Shown one piece after another: positions 5,713 to 7,927 of a stretch of DNA of 7,927 bases. Every line of letters begins with the position of its first letter. The first letter of the stretch is position 1. The translations under genes were made by a program, and so were the position numbers. A model generated the notes under the pieces. The model worked only from the letters and a program-made list of their open reading frames with translations. It was not told the origin of the DNA and ran no database searches. The stretch comes from Clostridium sp. CAG:411 (GTDB taxonomy: Bacteria > Bacillota > Clostridia > Lachnospirales > Lachnospiraceae), in contig FR899685.1 of the NCBI GenBank assembly GCA_000437275.1, positions 493 to 8,419 of the forward strand, given 5' to 3'.

Positions 5713-6230
5713 ATACGCACCTTCTTCCATCTGCATTTTTTCTTCGCTACCCCTTTTTCAATCTGTTCTTTTACCTCTGAAACAGATGCTTCAAACTGCT
5801 CCTTTGGCAAGATAAATGCATTTACACGAGAAGTATAGACTAAGATTAAATCTTTTGTCTCTAATACACGCACTACTTGCTCCCAGGAAACACAAACTTC
5901 TTCTCCGTTTTGTCGAATAATAATCCCTTCTTGATTCATTTCATATTCTAATTCGTCCTGAAATCCCGGATTTGTTTTTACCTGAAGCTCCGCCTTTTGA
6001 CGTAATGTTAATAGACGAAATACGGTAAAATATAATGCGATAAAGAACAGTATGCCATTGGTAAGAGATTCATTGTGCTGAAATGTTCCAATTAGAAAAA
6101 CCAAACTCGCCAAACTTGCAATTACACACAATACTCCACTTACACTTCTATAATTGTAAACCAGGAAAAAACGATACAAATCTTTTGCCTCAATTTTCCC
6201 CTTAAACATAACCTTTTCTTCCATATCCAT
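5709..6230 (-). CDS. YcxB-like membrane protein of unknown function
   Basis: A 173-aa protein with a short cytoplasmic N-terminus, two adjacent membrane helices (about 30-49 and 58-75) forming a hairpin, and a C-terminal soluble domain (about 90-160). The domain has the pattern YEMNQEGIIIRQNGEEVCVSWEQV followed by strands and AFILPKEQF (138-146). This is the layout of the YcxB-like family (Pfam PF14317), often compared to bacterial PH-type domains; its function is unknown. The C-terminus is basic (KKKCRWKKVR). ATG at 6230 follows a strong AAGGAGG site at about 11 nt, slightly long. The next Met (residue 3) would be farther still. It is first in a unit with tsaE, tsaB and rimI and overlaps tsaE by 4 bp. 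A role linked to t6A is not implied by its sequence. Confidence 0.85.
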   Translation of the reverse strand: MDMEEKVMFKGKIEAKDLYRFFLVYNYRSVSGVLCVIASLASLVFLIGTFQHNESLTNGILFFIALYFTVFRLLTLRQKAELQVKTNPGFQDELEYEMNQEGIIIRQNGEEVCVSWEQVVRVLETKDLILVYTSRVNAFILPKEQFEASVSEVKEQIEKGVAKKKCRWKKVRI

Positions 6231-6282
6231 CTAAGATGTGTCCTCCTTTTCCCCTATCTTTCTAACAAAACTGACTTCTTAC

Positions 6283-6310
6283 ATTATAGCAAATTTTAAT
6301 AAAAAAACAA
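6283..6310 (-). promoter_or_regulatory. Extended -10 promoter for the ycxB-tsaE-tsaB-rimI unit
   Basis: A perfect -10 TATAAT (6288-6283) is preceded directly by TGC, giving an extended -10. A partial -35 TTGTTT (6310-6305) stands at 16-bp spacing. The predicted start near 6276 gives a leader of about 46 nt. It sits just downstream of the terminator of the previous operon, which fits the start of a new unit. Confidence 0.7.
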
Positions 6311-6358
6311 CCAAAGGATATTTGCGCTTTATTTGCACTTTTCGCCCCCTACAGATTC

Positions 6359-6405
6359 AAAAAAAGATATACAAAGATTTCATTAAAAATCTCCGCATAT
6401 CTTTT
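6359..6405 (-). terminator. Intrinsic terminator of the LytTR operon
   Basis: In the transcript, 6405-6387 pairs with 6380-6362 to form a continuous 19-bp stem with three G-U pairs and a 6-nt loop (TTAATG). It is followed by a run of seven U (6365-6359) that partly overlaps the stem base. It begins 3 nt after the LytTR gene stop codon. The stem is A/U-rich but long, and it is the clearest terminator in the window. Confidence 0.85.
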
Positions 6406-6408
6406 CCA

Positions 6409-7095
6409 TTATCTGCTTAAATAGTTAGAATATACATTTAGGACTTCCTGTTTTCTTGTTCTTGCTACTGGTATGTATTCTCCATTTTCTAATATGACAA
6501 CGCTCTCTTTAATCGCCGTAATATACGCTACATTTACGATGTAACTGGCATGTGTTCTTACAAAGTATTTTGCGTCCAGTTTTTCTTCCAAGCTTTTTAG
6601 GGTTGTATATATTTTTTCTATTTTTCCGAAAACGAGATGCATCTCCAACGTTCTTTGTTTCCGTTCAAAAAAATATACATTGGATAGCTGTACTCGATAC
6701 ACAACTCCTCTTTTCTTATAGGAAAAATAAATGTTTTGATTAGAAATAATCTGGTTCGCTTTTCGGATTGCCTCATCCAATTTTACGTTATCAAATGGCT
6801 TTTTAAGGAAACGTATTGCATCTATTTCAAAAGCTTCCTCACAAACATCCGTTTCATAACCAGAAATTAAGATAACTACTGCATTTGCATTATATGTTCG
6901 AATTGTTTTTGAAAATTCATATCCTGCCTTTACATCTATAAAGAAAATAGAAAAATTTTTTTCTAACATTTCCTTTTCTAATTCTTCTTCGCTGGAATAT
7001 AAAAATAGTTTCCAGTTTGGTTGTAACATTTCTATTCTTTTCTTCAATTGTATTCTTATCCATCTGTCATTTCCACAAATGGCAGTATTTATCAT
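6409..7095 (-). CDS. LytTR-family response regulator with degenerate receiver domain
   Basis: A 228-aa cytoplasmic DNA-binding regulator with an N-terminal receiver domain (1-116) and a C-terminal LytTR domain (about 120-226), the AgrA/LytR layout. The phospho-acceptor D54 (FFIDV), S78 and the KP pair K99-P100 are present. The acidic pair that holds Mg2+ is missing: where AgrA has E-D, this protein has G8-N9 in AICGND. The loop after D54 is about 4 residues shorter than usual and lacks the MPxMxG stretch. The LytTR half has VYRVQLSNVYFFER (132-145) and FVRTHASYIVN (178-188), and looks intact. No histidine kinase gene is in the window. The ATG at 7095 follows a GGAG site by 7 nt and lies 1 bp after the stop of the unknown gene upstream, so the two are coupled. 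A terminator follows. Confidence 0.9.
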   Translation of the reverse strand: MINTAICGNDRWIRIQLKKRIEMLQPNWKLFLYSSEEELEKEMLEKNFSIFFIDVKAGYEFSKTIRTYNANAVVILISGYETDVCEEAFEIDAIRFLKKPFDNVKLDEAIRKANQIISNQNIYFSYKKRGVVYRVQLSNVYFFERKQRTLEMHLVFGKIEKIYTTLKSLEEKLDAKYFVRTHASYIVNVAYITAIKESVVILENGEYIPVARTRKQEVLNVYSNYLSR

Positions 7096-7096
7096 G

Positions 7097-7702
7097 CTAC
7101 TTCTCCATTTCTAACTGCATTTTTGCAAGTTCTTTTGCTAACTTTTTCCGCTCCTTACATTTCTCTACGGTTTTGACCGTCATTCCTTTTTCTTTTAATT
7201 GTAACAATAATTCTTTTGACATGGTAAGCCGTTTATATAACATCTCTTCATAATTTTCTTCCATAATCCCCGGTTCAAATCCTCCAAAAAAAGGATGGAT
7301 ACCACATTTTACATATTCCGCTTTTTCTAATCGCTTAAACGGCAAATCTGCCTTATAACTTCGGAATACATACTCCTGTGTTCCCAGTTCTCGAAATAAT
7401 CTGGCAATGAACGCATGATAATTTCCCTTTCTCAGAAGTGCTTCCTGCATTTCTTTCGAAAGTTCCATATCTTCCACACTCTTTTCTGAAAGTTCTCTGA
7501 CATTTAAAGATACAAATGCACTTTCCGTCTTTCGTTTTAATATCAACATTAATAACGGCATCTCTTCATCGTAACCATCAAAATAAGCACTTACCTCTAC
7601 ATCGTTAAACAAAAACATAAATTTCATTCCAGTTGCTCTTCCCAATTCATTTTTTTGAAATTCTTGGTACAATCCGCTCAACATCGATTCTTCCATTTTC
7701 AT
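7097..7702 (-). CDS. Unrecognised soluble protein, partner gene of the LytTR regulator
   Basis: A 201-aa protein that I cannot place in a family. There is no signal peptide or membrane helix. The N-terminal half looks mixed alpha/beta, with strands at about 26-40 (MKFMFLFNDVEVSAYF) and 49-66. The middle (80-125) is helical. A glycine-rich GIHPFFGGFEPGI segment (134-146) precedes a long charged helix (about 148-201, rich in Lys, Glu and Leu) likely to form a coiled coil. ATG at 7702 has GGGAG about 12 nt upstream, a long spacing. No other start codon lies between it and the in-frame TAA upstream, so the start is firm. The stop is 1 bp before the LytTR gene, which suggests that the products work together. 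It is not kinase-like: no H-box or ATP-binding motifs are seen. Confidence 0.8.
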   Translation of the reverse strand: MKMEESMLSGLYQEFQKNELGRATGMKFMFLFNDVEVSAYFDGYDEEMPLLMLILKRKTESAFVSLNVRELSEKSVEDMELSKEMQEALLRKGNYHAFIARLFRELGTQEYVFRSYKADLPFKRLEKAEYVKCGIHPFFGGFEPGIMEENYEEMLYKRLTMSKELLLQLKEKGMTVKTVEKCKERKKLAKELAKMQLEMEK

Positions 7703-7759
7703 CGTTTCTGTTTTCTCCCTTCCATCTTACAGCTTGTACTTTCCTGGGTTACTATATTT

Positions 7760-7789
7760 AATTTATCATTTTTCTAGCTTTTTTTTCAA
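7760..7789 (-). promoter_or_regulatory. Candidate promoter of the unknown-gene/LytTR operon
   Basis: On the minus strand a -35 TTGAAA (7789-7784, 5 of 6) is followed by an 18-bp spacer and a -10 TAAATT (7765-7760, 4 of 6). TGA sits immediately before the -10, giving an extended -10. The predicted start near 7753 gives a leader of about 50 nt. The spacer is A-rich. The rest of 7703-7927 shows no gene and no clear LytTR-type binding repeats. Confidence 0.5.
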
Positions 7790-7901
7790 TAGATAAGATA
7801 TAATTGGCTACTTCCCGTCATAGTTTGTGTAAATTTTTTCCAACTACTGTTTTTATATCCTATTTTTCGTATAAATCAGACAAATTTCGCATACTTTCCT
7901 C

Positions 7902-7922
7902 TATAGGACGCATTTTCCTATA
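7902..7922. repeat. Perfect 7-bp inverted repeat at the right edge
   Basis: TATAGGA (7902-7908) and TCCTATA (7916-7922) flank a 7-bp spacer. It lies more than 110 bp upstream of the candidate promoter and may belong to a neighbour outside the window. It could be an operator-like dyad or chance. Confidence 0.25.
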
Positions 7923-7927
7923 AAGTA

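Noticed and set aside
7799..7804. Plus-strand TATAAT near the right end
   Set aside because: No -35 at a workable distance, and no plus-strand gene follows within the window.
7821..7853. Possible LytTR binding repeats (two GTT-centred half-sites) upstream of the LytTR operon
   Set aside because: Both half-sites miss key positions and their 26-bp spacing does not fit the usual 21-22 bp.
1..7927. Mobile elements, CRISPR arrays, phage or toxin-antitoxin genes
   Set aside because: No transposase or integrase motifs, no terminal repeats and no spaced repeat arrays were seen. The only direct repeat noted is the two-copy 13-mer at 4002-4038.

Overview
This is an AT-rich window in which every supportable gene lies on the minus strand, so transcription runs from the right end to the left. 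Low G+C, strong AGGAGG-type ribosome binding sites, the clostridial style of the RNase Z, and lineage-type small proteins beside the t6A genes point to a Bacillota genome in the class Clostridia, most likely Lachnospiraceae. This looks like ordinary chromosomal housekeeping DNA. No transposase, integrase, phage gene, CRISPR array or toxin-antitoxin pair is visible.

In transcription order, the first unit (7702 to 6409) is a two-gene operon. It holds a 201-aa soluble protein I do not recognise, followed after one base by a LytTR-family regulator whose receiver domain is degenerate. A candidate promoter precedes it and a strong intrinsic terminator (6359-6405) closes it. The second unit starts at an extended -10 promoter (6283-6310) and carries a YcxB-like membrane protein, tsaE, tsaB and rimI. 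Two start/stop overlaps of the ATGA type couple ycxB to tsaE and tsaB to rimI. The third unit starts at a promoter (4017-4045) overlapped by a 13-bp direct repeat. It carries a 72-aa four-cysteine protein and rnz (RNase Z). A single-pass membrane protein, tsaD and ispD follow in the same direction. A hairpin after tsaD may partly separate ispD from the rest.

At the left edge, a consensus-like promoter with an A/T-rich upstream element drives a tRNA gene, probably tRNA-Ser. Only its first 30 bases are inside the window.

The functional theme is tRNA maturation. TsaB, TsaD and TsaE make up the t6A37 threonylcarbamoyl-transfer machinery (TsaC/Sua5 is not here), RNase Z trims tRNA 3' ends, and a tRNA gene follows. 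IspD belongs to the MEP isoprenoid pathway. The less understood parts, and those most worth following up, are the unknown-protein/LytTR pair, the four-cysteine protein ahead of rnz, and the membrane protein between rnz and tsaD. I found no clear sign of a wholly new system.
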